64,000 nt of DNA from Paenibacillus tianjinensis (GCF_017086365.1 NZ_CP070969.1:5916001-5980000), one strand, 5' to 3'. Positions 17,974 through 27,144 are shown, numbered from the stretch's first letter. The notes: generated by a model from the sequence alone, not told the origin. Program-made: numbers and translations.

Positions 17974-19632
17974 CTATAGACGCAAGGTTGGAATCTGCCG
18001 CGGCCGCGAAGCAGCATCCGAGAACGAAACACTCCAGAGCCACCAGTTGGCGATTACCAGAATTGGAGCATAGATATAAATTCCGAACGGTATCAGAGTA
18101 ACCAGATAATGAAGTCCTGCAAAAAGTATCAATATAAACAACTGCACAAACGCGCTCCCTGTAAAATCCTTCTGTCTGGCCGCACTGTACTTTTCAGAAA
18201 AAGGCAGTGCCTGCGGCAAAAGGCGAAAGCACAGTACGGAGTACACAAGCAGGGACAGCAGCACAATAATCAGATGCGGCACAAGCCGTACTCCGAACAG
18301 CCACAGGAATATTGCTGACTCTATAACAAAAAGCGGCAGCAGCAGCCGGAGAACGGCAGCCTTAAGCATGCCGCGGTAAACCGGAGCCGTCTCACGTATA
18401 GGAATAGCCTTATAAATCCACGCCGCTTTGTAGCTTGTCGAATATCGCAGCATTTGTACAGCGGTCATCATCAGCAGGGCACTGAAATAGATAAACAAAA
18501 AGCCTCTCGAGTTGCGGACGGCATCCATATTTCCGCTGCTCAGCGAGTTAAAGATGAAGATGAACGGCAGAATCAGGGACAGCCCGAAGGTAGGATATAC
18601 CTTGAGCTTGAAATCCCGCTCATTACGCATCATCGACCAGGTGAAGCGGAAGAACATGGCCTCCTCTTTACTCCGGCAGACGATTTCTGACAACCGGCGA
18701 GGCAGGCGTCCGCTATCTTTCCCCCCAACTCCCTGTTCCGCAAGCTTCTGCAGGCTCCGCTCAAACAGCGGCATCAGTTTAATATAAACCGCAAGCAGTA
18801 ATACAGGAACCACCAGCGCCATCACGGCCATTACCGTAAGGTTGTCTGAACGGGTCTCGCCAAGCAGACGTTCGAACGGGGATGCAAACCAGACAGGTGC
18901 AAGGAAATACTGCCACCAGGCCGGTTTAAAGGAAATGCTGAGATCCGCCAAATTGAATAGCCGGGAGATCAGCTGGTAACCCACCGTAATCCCGATGGAC
19001 AGAATGATCTGTACATAATTAATGATGTCCTTCAGCTTTTCCCCGTCAAATACCCGTAGAATCAGCAAATAAATGAGGCCCGTAATCACCAGTATCAGGC
19101 AGTCCATCAGGATGATTTCCGCGGCATAGATGAGGAAAAATAGCACCCCCTGCTTAAATACGGAGAAAACCAGCGAAGGCCCCATAAGAGTCAGCGTTAA
19201 CGTAAACAGATAGATCAGAATATGTAAGCTTTTCGCCATATTTAATGTCCGGCGGTTCACCGGTCTTACAAACAGGATGTTTTTATCCCGTAAATCCAGC
19301 ATGACCGACGAAAAATCCGAGATCAGCGTAGTCGATATCATAAACATTGCAATCCCGAAGGTGATGCTCATTGAAAATAGATAATTACCCTCCGGTACCA
19401 CAAAGGCGATCAGCACCAACCCGAGCAGCAAATAGATCCACTGTATCCGAAAAGGAGATCCCTCCGTATTCTGCTTACTTTCCTTCCCCCCTGCAAGCAC
19501 AGTCGGTGTCCGCCTGCCGTCCATCGTCAGCTTAAGCTGGAGAATACTGCGCAGTACCGGGTAGTCGACTCCCATTCTCCGGAAACCGCCCTGCAGCCGG
19601 TCCAGCAGTTTCAGTACGAAAAATTCATTCAT
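17974..19632 (-). CDS. ABC-2-like multi-pass permease subunit
   Basis: 552 residues from the ATG at 19632, which has AGGGGAAGG eight bases upstream and overlaps the ATPase stop. About ten to twelve hydrophobic helices are visible in two blocks (about residues 60-290 and 355-540), with a charged cytosolic middle. It is co-transcribed with the ATPase at 19625-20425, so the pair forms an ABC exporter. Large permeases of this type with one ATPase occur in Bacillales (EcsAB- or YthPQ-like), but I cannot name the substrate. The low-complexity stretch near residue 45 is a cytosolic leader. Confidence 0.8.
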   Translation of the reverse strand: MNEFFVLKLLDRLQGGFRRMGVDYPVLRSILQLKLTMDGRRTPTVLAGGKESKQNTEGSPFRIQWIYLLLGLVLIAFVVPEGNYLFSMSITFGIAMFMISTTLISDFSSVMLDLRDKNILFVRPVNRRTLNMAKSLHILIYLFTLTLTLMGPSLVFSVFKQGVLFFLIYAAEIILMDCLILVITGLIYLLILRVFDGEKLKDIINYVQIILSIGITVGYQLISRLFNLADLSISFKPAWWQYFLAPVWFASPFERLLGETRSDNLTVMAVMALVVPVLLLAVYIKLMPLFERSLQKLAEQGVGGKDSGRLPRRLSEIVCRSKEEAMFFRFTWSMMRNERDFKLKVYPTFGLSLILPFIFIFNSLSSGNMDAVRNSRGFLFIYFSALLMMTAVQMLRYSTSYKAAWIYKAIPIRETAPVYRGMLKAAVLRLLLPLFVIESAIFLWLFGVRLVPHLIIVLLSLLVYSVLCFRLLPQALPFSEKYSAARQKDFTGSAFVQLFILILFAGLHYLVTLIPFGIYIYAPILVIANWWLWSVSFSDAASRPRQIPTLRL

Positions 19633-20425
19633 GCCGGGCACCTTCCCCTATGACCGCAACAAACTCGCCGGCAATATCCCGGTACTTATCAAATCCGGTC
19701 AGTTCATTGAAAATCCCTTCAAGTGACCCTTCCTTGCTCTGTTCCTTGAGCTCAGCAAAACTTCCGTCCGCCACAATATCACCGCCGTCAATCAGAATAA
19801 TCCGGCTGCTGATCTTCTCAACGACATCCATAATATGCGAGGAGTAAAAGATAGTTTTACCCCTTGCAGCAAGTGAAGCAAAAATCTCTTTAACGATCAT
19901 TACACTGTTGGCATCTAATCCGCTAAGCGGCTCGTCCAGGAACAAAATATCAGGATCATGCAGCATGCTTGAGATCAGCAGCACCTTCTGCTTCATTCCC
20001 TTGGAAAAGGAAGCGATCCGCATATCGTAGGCCCGTTCCAGATTCAGCAGTCCCATCAGCTTTTCGGCCTTGCTGTCTGCCTCAGCCCGCTTCATTCCGT
20101 AGAGCTCCCCGATGAAGGTCAGATATTCTCTGGCGGTCAGGCTGTCGTACAATTCCGCAACTTCCGGAACGTAACCGATCCGTCTTTTATAAGCAGCATC
20201 GCCGTCTGCGATATCCTTGCCAAAAATGCTCACTGTGCCAGTGTACCCTTCTACCAGGCCGAGCATAATTTTGACGGTCGTGCTTTTGCCTGCCCCGTTG
20301 GGACCGATATAACCGATAATTTGTCCGGGATAGACCGCAAGGTCGATTCCCCGCAGCACCATCCTGTCACTGTAGTTCATCCATAGGCCGGAAATCGAAA
20401 TCACCGGTTCTTCCGCAAGGCTCAT
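19625..20425 (-). CDS. ABC transporter ATP-binding protein
   Basis: 266 residues. Walker A is GPNGAGKST (about residues 40-48), the signature is SFSKGMKQK, Walker B is ILFLDEPLSGLD, and an H-loop His is present in FYSSHIMD. This is the pattern of the ABC-2 exporter ATPases that pair with EcsB/NatB-type permeases. It overlaps the downstream permease gene by eight bases, so both are made together. Confidence 0.92.
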   Translation of the reverse strand: MSLAEEPVISISGLWMNYSDRMVLRGIDLAVYPGQIIGYIGPNGAGKSTTVKIMLGLVEGYTGTVSIFGKDIADGDAAYKRRIGYVPEVAELYDSLTAREYLTFIGELYGMKRAEADSKAEKLMGLLNLERAYDMRIASFSKGMKQKVLLISSMLHDPDILFLDEPLSGLDANSVMIVKEIFASLAARGKTIFYSSHIMDVVEKISSRIILIDGGDIVADGSFAELKEQSKEGSLEGIFNELTGFDKYRDIAGEFVAVIGEGARHE

Positions 20426-20549
20426 TAGAGAAGCTCCTCTCAGAATCTGTAATAGGTAACTTTATAGAAATTCCTTCAATAGTATTCCTATATTATCAAA
20501 ATTTAACTCTATATATCTATTAGGTTTTATACCCTATAAGTCAGAATAC

Positions 20550-20594
20550 AAAAAACCTCCATATCCGCAAGCGCAAGCGGAGACAGAGGTTTTT
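20550..20594 (-). terminator. Terminator of the Gfo/Idh gene at 20608
   Basis: AAAAACCTC and GAGGTTTTT form the outer stem around an inner CCGC-type hairpin. It lies 14 bp beyond the stop, and the A/T flanks suit both directions. Confidence 0.75.
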
Positions 20595-20607
20595 CAGGGA
20601 CAACATC

Positions 20608-21603
20608 CTATAGCAGGCTGATCCGCTCGCGCCGCCGGGCAGATTCAAGACAGGCTTCAATCAATTTCATACTCCGGACCGGGTCATCCCCGGCAACAAT
20701 AGGCTTGCTTCCAGAGACGGCTGCGGCAAAATCATCGGCCTGACGGACATACGGATTGGCACCGGTAGCCGCAAACCGGCTCACTTCCCCACCGGTATGC
20801 ACGTAGAACTCGGCATCTTCGAATCTGGCATTGAACGGCATCGGAATCTCAATCCGCCCTTCTGTGCCGAGGACTTCCAGCAGCTGGCGGTTATAAGCCC
20901 ACATGCCGCAATCGAAGATCAGGCTCACGCCGCCGGGAAATTCGACCAGGCCCGAGGCCATCATATCTACATTGTCATGCTCTGGTGAGAAAATCGCCTG
21001 CACCGTCACCGCCTCCGGCTCTGCACCAAACAGTAGACGCGCCGCGCTAAGCGGGTAGCAGCCGACATCGTACAGCGAGCCTCCGCCCCATGCTGACTTG
21101 AAGCGGATATTCGAGATATCTCCGGCATCATTATAGGTGAATGTTCCGCGGATCGACCGCAGCTCACCTATATCCCCGCGCGATATGATCTCCCGCAGCT
21201 CGGCAATCCGCGGATGATGCCGGTACATATAAGCTTCAGCCAAATGTACACCCGCTTTGCGGCAGGCCTCCACCATCTCCGCTGCTTCGGTACTGTTCAG
21301 GGCAATCGGCTTCTCGCAGAGCACATGCTTGCCCGCTTCCGCCGCACGGATCACCCACTCCCGGTGAAGATGATTCGGAAGCGGAATATACACAGCATCA
21401 ATGTCCTTATCGGCCAGCAGTTCCTCATAGCTGCCGTAAGCCTTATTGATACCAAACTCCGCAGCAACGGCGCTGCTCTTCTCCAGCCCCCGGCTTGCTA
21501 CCGCCTCAATGATGCCGGTTTCCGATTCCAGAATTGCCGGCATGACAGAACCCGTTGCAATCTGGGCACATCCGATAATTCCCCATCGGAGTTTCTGCGT
21601 CAT
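20608..21603 (-). CDS. Gfo/Idh/MocA family oxidoreductase
   Basis: 331 residues. The Rossmann start reads GIIGCAQIATGSVMPAI (about residues 8-24), AVYIPLPNHLH is at about 70-80 and the EKP motif is in VLCEKPIALN. A C-terminal substrate domain follows (about 125-331). This resembles the D-xylose/glucose-fructose dehydrogenase branch, whose members oxidise sugars with bound NADP. It is monocistronic. It is not a recent duplicate of the gene at 7410, since shared identity is confined to family motifs. The substrate is unassigned. Confidence 0.9.
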   Translation of the reverse strand: MTQKLRWGIIGCAQIATGSVMPAILESETGIIEAVASRGLEKSSAVAAEFGINKAYGSYEELLADKDIDAVYIPLPNHLHREWVIRAAEAGKHVLCEKPIALNSTEAAEMVEACRKAGVHLAEAYMYRHHPRIAELREIISRGDIGELRSIRGTFTYNDAGDISNIRFKSAWGGGSLYDVGCYPLSAARLLFGAEPEAVTVQAIFSPEHDNVDMMASGLVEFPGGVSLIFDCGMWAYNRQLLEVLGTEGRIEIPMPFNARFEDAEFYVHTGGEVSRFAATGANPYVRQADDFAAAVSGSKPIVAGDDPVRSMKLIEACLESARRRERISLL

Positions 21604-21703
21604 AGATATACACCTTCCTTATATAAGATTGTCATTATATCTATTGACACCATATCACAGAATCCGCCGCTTCTCTATTTTTGAATGCCTCCGTAGACCA
21701 TTC

Positions 21704-21746
21704 AAAAAAGCAGCGCCTAACGGCATTGTTCCGTCTAGGCGCTGCT
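21704..21746 (-). terminator. Terminator of the prenyltransferase cluster
   Basis: On the minus strand AGCAGCGCCTA pairs with TAGGCGCTGCT and is followed by TTTTTTG, 24 bp after the last gene. Confidence 0.9.
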
Positions 21747-21769
21747 AATGTATTTAAGGGTTTATGCGT

Positions 21770-22732
21770 TTACGTCAGAATATCCAGACTGCTCAGAATA
21801 ACGGCAACCCCCAGCACAACAATCCGTGCTGTACTCATCAGCACGAAGTTTTTGACCGCCAGAATAAAGGTTACCGCCTTCTCCTGCTTCTCATAGAACA
21901 GGGAAATGTTGCGGCGCAGGGGTACCAGCGTAATCAGCAGTAGTGCCACCAGCACCGGATTCACACCTATAATCAGCAGAACAATCAGATCAAGATATGA
22001 GACATAATAGAGCATTTTAAACAACAGTAGCGCATTCTGGCGCCCGATGTAGACCGGCAGGGTATATCTGCGGTTCTCCAGATCATCTTCGATGTCGCAG
22101 ATGTTGTTGGCCAGCATAATCCCCGCTATCCCCAGAATAGCCGGTACGGAGAACCAGAAGATGTACAGAACCTCGACGAAGTTAATGTGCAGGTCGATCC
22201 AGCCGTCCCGCAGCAGCAGTGTGACCAGGCTCTGATCCGAGTGAATATAGGCGGAGATAAAGATAATCACAAAGCCCATAAAGAGACCTGAGAACAGTTC
22301 GCCCAGCGGCATCCGCGAGATCGGAATCGGCCCGAAGGAATACAGAATGCCGATCAGAAACGACAGTCCGCCCAGCAAAAAGATAATCAGCCCGGTCTGG
22401 GAGACAAGGGCAATGCCGCCGCCGACAGCCAGAGCGAGCAGAACTGCAATGGTTGCTACCACTGTGCTCTCTTTCAGCTTATAGTGAACGATCGCATTAT
22501 GAGTCTCATACCCGTAGCCATGCTTCTTGGCCGCTTTTTTGAAATCGTAATAGTTGTTAATGGCCGTTGTCGCCATATCGAAGCTCAGCAGAGACACGAA
22601 CATCAGGATCGAACGCAGAACATAGAAATCCTCAAACCGGTATAAGGCATACAGTGTCCCCAGCAGGAACGGGATAACACTGGCCACCTTGGTCGGCAGC
22701 TCGACAAACCCCAGGAAGCTCCTTACATTCAC
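21770..22732 (-). CDS. UbiA-family prenyltransferase, first Asp motif altered
   Basis: 320 residues with about eight to nine membrane helices. The second Asp-rich motif is intact (NNICDIEDD: Asp213 and Asp217). The first reads NNYYDFKKAAK (59-69), so two of the three usual Asp positions are Asn60 and Lys69, and only Asp63 remains. UbiA enzymes move a polyprenyl chain from a diphosphate to an aromatic or other acceptor using Mg held by both motifs. It starts at GTG with AAGGGTGA six bases upstream. It is third in a cluster with the proteins at 22765 and 23563. A MenA-like role is possible, but no menaquinone genes are adjacent. Confidence 0.83.
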   Translation of the reverse strand: MNVRSFLGFVELPTKVASVIPFLLGTLYALYRFEDFYVLRSILMFVSLLSFDMATTAINNYYDFKKAAKKHGYGYETHNAIVHYKLKESTVVATIAVLLALAVGGGIALVSQTGLIIFLLGGLSFLIGILYSFGPIPISRMPLGELFSGLFMGFVIIFISAYIHSDQSLVTLLLRDGWIDLHINFVEVLYIFWFSVPAILGIAGIMLANNICDIEDDLENRRYTLPVYIGRQNALLLFKMLYYVSYLDLIVLLIIGVNPVLVALLLITLVPLRRNISLFYEKQEKAVTFILAVKNFVLMSTARIVVLGVAVILSSLDILT

Positions 22733-22764
22733 CGCATATCACCCTTATTCATCATATATGCACC

Positions 22765-23538
22765 TTATTTTGCGGTGGTTGTTACGGTCACCGGCGACCA
22801 TTCGGCGATCACTGTCTGTCCATGTGCCGATACGCTGCCCTCCGGCGTCAGATCCTTCTCTGTCATAATGCCGAGGGCAATGGTGAAACTGTTAAACTTG
22901 ATCGGCACATTCTGCTCACGGCGCACCTCTTGCCCGTTTACATAGAACACAGCCTCGTCCTTGCCGCGGTGATACGTGATTTTGTACGTGTTGAACTCAC
23001 GCGGTTTGAAGTCGGCAGCCTCTTTAAAAATACAAAAATATTTCGTTCCGCCCGTCTCAGGCACCGTAACACCCGGAAAAGGCAGCACACCGTATACGCT
23101 GGCATAGTTGTCATTCCCGGCAAAAAAATCAAGCGCCGCACCGGTCGTGAAGTCAAGCAGATTCAGTGACACGTAACCGTCATACAGATCCCCCGGTGCT
23201 GTCCCCTGTGTACGGGCGCGGATCTGCAGCTCAAAGCTGATCTCCCCGTCCTCGGGCACCTCTACCGGCTTAGCCGAATAATACATATGCTTCGCATTGT
23301 CGAGAATCTGGACATGGTTATGCTGGCGGCTCAGCTGTGCCCGGACATACAGGAAGCCGTTCCGCACAATCACTACAGCCTCAGGCTCACGGTAAGCCCA
23401 GAACGAGCCGTCAGGCAACGTGAATCCGCCGGTTTTCCACACTTGCCCCTCCGACAGAATGGTATGGAAGTCTCCAATTACGGTTTGGCTGTTCAAGACA
23501 GGCTGTACTTCTCCGGTTATTTCTTTGTTCTTGTCCAT
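22765..23538 (-). CDS. Uncharacterised beta-rich protein, possibly concanavalin-like sandwich
   Basis: 257 residues, no signal peptide, no membrane helix and one cysteine (in KYFCIF). The sequence is dominated by short beta strands. A late block (FNTYKITYHRGKDEAVFYVNGQEV, cut here at 24 letters only in pieces: FNTYKITYHRG, then EAVFYVNGQEV) resembles the end of concanavalin A-like or GH16-type sandwiches. I see no GH16 catalytic ExDxE. It may belong to an uncharacterised DUF (DUF6081-like, from memory and unverified). It sits 24-32 bp from a UbiA-type gene on each side, so a shared pathway is likely; its function is unknown. Confidence 0.75.
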   Translation of the reverse strand: MDKNKEITGEVQPVLNSQTVIGDFHTILSEGQVWKTGGFTLPDGSFWAYREPEAVVIVRNGFLYVRAQLSRQHNHVQILDNAKHMYYSAKPVEVPEDGEISFELQIRARTQGTAPGDLYDGYVSLNLLDFTTGAALDFFAGNDNYASVYGVLPFPGVTVPETGGTKYFCIFKEAADFKPREFNTYKITYHRGKDEAVFYVNGQEVRREQNVPIKFNSFTIALGIMTEKDLTPEGSVSAHGQTVIAEWSPVTVTTTAK

Positions 23539-23562
23539 AATCGCGCTCTCTTTCTGTAATTT

Positions 23563-24480
23563 TTAGATTAAGCCTTGAATCAGCAAGGCCAGCGCCATGA
23601 TCGCACCGCAGCGCACGGAAGCCTGCTGTGAAGCGCCCATAAGCGGCAGGTATGCCGGCGAAGCATTCTGCGGCTGCAGTCCGCGGTACACATGCACCGG
23701 TGCAACTGCGGTAAGCAGCGCAAGCAGGCCATAGACCGGCAGCACGCCAAAAATCACACATACAATCAGTGATACATAGGAAATAAGCAGCAGGAACTGC
23801 GAGAACACCAGCGCCCTGCGTTCCCCCCAGACTACCACCAGGGTGCGTTTTCCGGCCTGCTTGTCCGCTCTCCAGTGCAGGAAATGATGATTGAATAAGA
23901 GCAGGGTCGTAAGCAGGCCTACAGGCACCGACAGCAGGACAGGCTTCAGACTGAACTGACCAGTCTGCACGAAATAAGAACCCAGCACAGGCATAATGCC
24001 AAAGGCGACGAAAATCGCAAACTCACTGTAGCCCTTGCCCCGGTATCCGAAGCGAAGCGGCGGAGCGACATAGAAGTAGGCAATCAGTGCACCGGCTGCG
24101 ACGAACCAGAGTGTCTCCCAGCCGCTGGAAATGCTGAGAAACAGGCCGCAGGCCACAGCTACAGCGAGGAGCCCCCACGTCAATGAAGCAAATAGGGATT
24201 CCGGCATCAGCCCCCCGGATAAAAACCCGGAATTCGTCGATATCATTCCCGGCGTGTTCTTTGCTTCGGTATCAGTTCCATTACGGAAGTCCCATAAATC
24301 ATTCACCATATTCGAGAACAAATGGGCTGCAACTGCGCCGATAATTGTGATTACAAACAAAAAAGGATGGAAACTTCCTTCCCATACATATGCCCCAACC
24401 GTTCCCAAAACAACCGGAATGAGCATCACGGGAATCGTTCCAAACCGTGTGATCTTCTTAAATAATTTCCATTTATCCAT
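23563..24480 (-). CDS. UbiA-family prenyltransferase (MenA-like), second Asp motif altered
   Basis: 305 residues from the ATG at 24480, with AAGGGG 12 bases upstream; an ATG at 24531 is possible but lacks a ribosome site. There are about nine membrane helices. The first Asp motif is intact (NDLWDFRNGTD, 60-70). The second, normally N-N-x-R-D-x-x-x-D-x-x-A-G-K-R-T-L in MenA, reads NHHFLHWRADKQAGKRTL (197-214), so its first Asp is His202 while Asp206 and the AGKRTL end remain. It is first in a three-gene cluster with the beta-rich protein and a second UbiA enzyme. The prenyl acceptor is unknown. Confidence 0.85.
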   Translation of the reverse strand: MDKWKLFKKITRFGTIPVMLIPVVLGTVGAYVWEGSFHPFLFVITIIGAVAAHLFSNMVNDLWDFRNGTDTEAKNTPGMISTNSGFLSGGLMPESLFASLTWGLLAVAVACGLFLSISSGWETLWFVAAGALIAYFYVAPPLRFGYRGKGYSEFAIFVAFGIMPVLGSYFVQTGQFSLKPVLLSVPVGLLTTLLLFNHHFLHWRADKQAGKRTLVVVWGERRALVFSQFLLLISYVSLIVCVIFGVLPVYGLLALLTAVAPVHVYRGLQPQNASPAYLPLMGASQQASVRCGAIMALALLIQGLI

Positions 24481-24583
24481 GCCGAGAGATATCCCCTTCT
24501 CTAAATTCCTGTGATTAATATTATTGCACAACTATTATACATCAAAATTCGACACTTTGGAGAGAAATCCGCTGCAAAATATT

Positions 24584-24610
24584 ACCTAATCATGGTACAC
24601 TGGATTAGGT
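24584..24610. promoter_or_regulatory. Interrupted palindrome upstream of CHASE4 gene
   Basis: ACCTAATC (24584-24591) and GATTAGGT (24603-24610) are perfect 8-bp arms with an 11-base spacer, 48 bp before the CHASE4-GGDEF-EAL start and in the gap shared with the divergent prenyltransferase cluster. It is a candidate operator for either. Confidence 0.45.
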
Positions 24611-24657
24611 GGTACTTAATTCCCATAAAAGTCTATAACTACTAAAAGGGGAGCATC

Positions 24658-27024
24658 ATGAAGCTGAGCAGAAAAATAATGATCTTCATAAGTGTTGTAG
24701 CCCTGCTCGGATTAGGAGTCACCTATCTTCTCCTGCACCTCATTTTGCTGAACCGTTTCGAGAAGCTGGATCAGGAAGCATTACGGGACAAGCTGGACGA
24801 TGTGGTCTCTTCCTATCAGAGCGAGCTGATGAATATGAAGACTGGCCTGCTGAAATATTCGATCTGGGATGAAACCTATCAGTTTATGGAATCGGCTGCA
24901 GCACCTGACCAGGCGGATCCAACCAGCCAGGTCTATCTCAACAAAAATTTCAGCCCGGTAACCTATGAAATTAATCATTTCGATATCATCGCCCTGCTGA
25001 ATTCATCCGGACTTCCGCTGTATGGCGGCGAGTATAATCCGGACTCCGGCAAGGTATCTCCACTAAATTCTGAATACCTCACCCTATTCAATCTTATCAA
25101 CCGCAAGCTCCCGGGGTTGTCGGGGGCAGAGGACAGCAAGGCCGGCGTAGTCCTTCTGGATAAAGGCCCTATGCTGATCACCCTTACTCCTATAGTCAAC
25201 AACAGCAAAGACAAGCCTGTAATTGGGACGGCCATCGCCGGTAGAATGCTGCAGCAGGAGGAAGTGACCCGGATCTGGGACGAAACGACCTCCTCCCTGC
25301 AGATGACCCGCATCACCCCAGACACAATTGCCGAAAGCCGGGGCCAGCCAGTCTGGATGAGCTCCGGCTCCAGCCAGATGATGTCGATTCACACTGTGAT
25401 CTACGACCTGTTCGGCGATCCCGGAGTGATGATTACGCTGAAGCATCCGCGGCAGATTTATGAGAGTGGTTTGGAGTCGATTCTAAACTTCCGGCGCTTC
25501 TTTTTTGCCTCCACCCTGCTGCTTTGTGTAGCCAGCCTTATTTTTGTCAGACGCTTCATTCTGGGAAGAATGTCTTCACTCATGAGGAATATCCGTGCTA
25601 TCGGAAACAGCAAAGATTTATCCATAAGAATCAGGAGTTCAGGCAGGGATGAATTCGGCGATGTCGAGCATGAATTCAACCGGATGATAGATTCCCTGCA
25701 GCAGGCTCAGGCAGAGCTGCAGCAGCAGGCGATGCTCGATCCGTTGACCCAGCTGCCAAACCGCTCGCTCTTTTTCAACAGGCTTAATGAAGCCATTGCC
25801 TCCGCTTCAGGGGCCGGTAAACAGATTGTACTGGTCTTTATTGATCTGGATCATTTCAAGACCGTTAACGACACACTGGGGCATGATTTCGGGGATGACA
25901 TGCTGAAAGAAATTGCCTTACGGATCTCCAGGGTTATCGGCAGGAATGATGTAGTATCCCGGCTGGGTGGTGACGAATTCACCATTCTGCTGGCCGACGT
26001 TCCCGATGCCGCCAGTATGTCAATGCAGCTGTCACAAATACAGGAGGCCCTCTCGCTGCCGCATCGTATTCAGGGGCATCTGCTCTACAACACAGCAAGC
26101 ATCGGTGTCAGCATCTATCCGGAGAACGGCGGAGACGCAGATTATCTGGTCAAGCAGGCCGATCTGGCGATGTTTCATGTGAAGGAGTCCGGCCGCAACA
26201 ATATCCTTCACTACTCGGAGGCTCTTGAAGAGAGTATTCGGCGCCGAAAAACACTGTCCCAGCAGCTGCTGTCCGCCGCAGACAATGATGAATTCGAGGT
26301 CCATTACCAGCCGATTCTAAGTTCAGACAACCTGAAGGTAGCGAAGCTGGAAGCCTTGCTGCGCTGGAACAGCCCCACTTACGGCCCTGTCTCTCCTGCA
26401 GAATTCATCCCGCTCGCCGAAACCAGCGGCTCCATTATAAACATCGGCAGCTGGGTGCTGAGGCAGGTCTGCTCCGACCTGCAAGGCTTCCGTGAGAACG
26501 GCCTTGAGCTGACGGCAGCGGTCAATATCTCTGCTGTCCAGCTGATGCAGTCAGACTTGCGCGGGCTGCTGCTTGGGCTGCTTGAGGAGTATACGCTGCC
26601 AAGCTCCAGCCTGGAGCTGGAAATAACGGAGAGCGTGCTGGTCTCAGGGGACAACATTCTCTCATCCTTGCAGGAGCTTGGGAACTGCGGGTTCCGCATT
26701 TCCCTCGATGATTTCGGTACAGGCTTCTCTTCCCTCAGCTACCTTCGCCGCTTCCCGGTGGATGTGATCAAGATCGACCGTTCCTTTATCTCCGAGATGA
26801 CCTTGGAGCCGCAGGGCGACGTACTCGTCAATTCCATTATTGAGCTGAGCCATAGCCTCGGACTGAAGGTCGTTTCCGAAGGTATAGAGCTTCAGGAGCA
26901 GTTTGACCTGCTCCGCCGGCTCGGCAGTGATGAGCTGCAGGGCTACTTCATCAGCAAGCCGATCCGGGCCATGCATATCCCTTCTTTTTTATCACAAAAT
27001 AATCTGTTTACCGACAAAAAATGA
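24658..27024 (+). CDS. CHASE4-HAMP-GGDEF-EAL c-di-GMP turnover protein
   Basis: 788 residues. An N-terminal helix (about 8-30) and a second helix (about 275-297) bracket an extracellular CHASE4-type sensor containing YSIWDETYQFM. HAMP, GGDEF and EAL domains follow. GGDEF is intact (SRLGGDEF) without a clean RxxD inhibitory site (it reads GRND). The EAL domain has EALLRWNS, ELEITES, DDFGTGFSSL and SEGIEL; the last replaces the usual AEGVE. Both synthesis and breakdown of c-di-GMP remain possible. The ATG follows an AAGGGGAG ribosome site. It is a single gene. Confidence 0.93.
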   Translation: MKLSRKIMIFISVVALLGLGVTYLLLHLILLNRFEKLDQEALRDKLDDVVSSYQSELMNMKTGLLKYSIWDETYQFMESAAAPDQADPTSQVYLNKNFSPVTYEINHFDIIALLNSSGLPLYGGEYNPDSGKVSPLNSEYLTLFNLINRKLPGLSGAEDSKAGVVLLDKGPMLITLTPIVNNSKDKPVIGTAIAGRMLQQEEVTRIWDETTSSLQMTRITPDTIAESRGQPVWMSSGSSQMMSIHTVIYDLFGDPGVMITLKHPRQIYESGLESILNFRRFFFASTLLLCVASLIFVRRFILGRMSSLMRNIRAIGNSKDLSIRIRSSGRDEFGDVEHEFNRMIDSLQQAQAELQQQAMLDPLTQLPNRSLFFNRLNEAIASASGAGKQIVLVFIDLDHFKTVNDTLGHDFGDDMLKEIALRISRVIGRNDVVSRLGGDEFTILLADVPDAASMSMQLSQIQEALSLPHRIQGHLLYNTASIGVSIYPENGGDADYLVKQADLAMFHVKESGRNNILHYSEALEESIRRRKTLSQQLLSAADNDEFEVHYQPILSSDNLKVAKLEALLRWNSPTYGPVSPAEFIPLAETSGSIINIGSWVLRQVCSDLQGFRENGLELTAAVNISAVQLMQSDLRGLLLGLLEEYTLPSSSLELEITESVLVSGDNILSSLQELGNCGFRISLDDFGTGFSSLSYLRRFPVDVIKIDRSFISEMTLEPQGDVLVNSIIELSHSLGLKVVSEGIELQEQFDLLRRLGSDELQGYFISKPIRAMHIPSFLSQNNLFTDKK

Positions 27025-27074
27025 CTACTTCTTTTATAGGCAAGCTCTTGACGATATGATATGATAGGCAAGCT

Positions 27075-27105
27075 GATAACAGCACCCGCTCCGGGTGCTG
27101 TTATC
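27075..27105. other. Perfect 14-bp hairpin upstream of the acetate transporter gene
   Basis: GATAACAGCACCCG (27075-27088) and CGGGTGCTGTTATC (27092-27105) pair perfectly around a three-base loop. No T run follows, so it is either a weak terminator of the upstream gene or a 5'-leader element of the gene starting at 27145. An 11-base direct repeat (ATAGGCAAGCT) lies just before it. Confidence 0.65.
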
Positions 27106-27144
27106 CTATGCGAACACTTTTGAAAATTGGAGGCATTTATTGCT

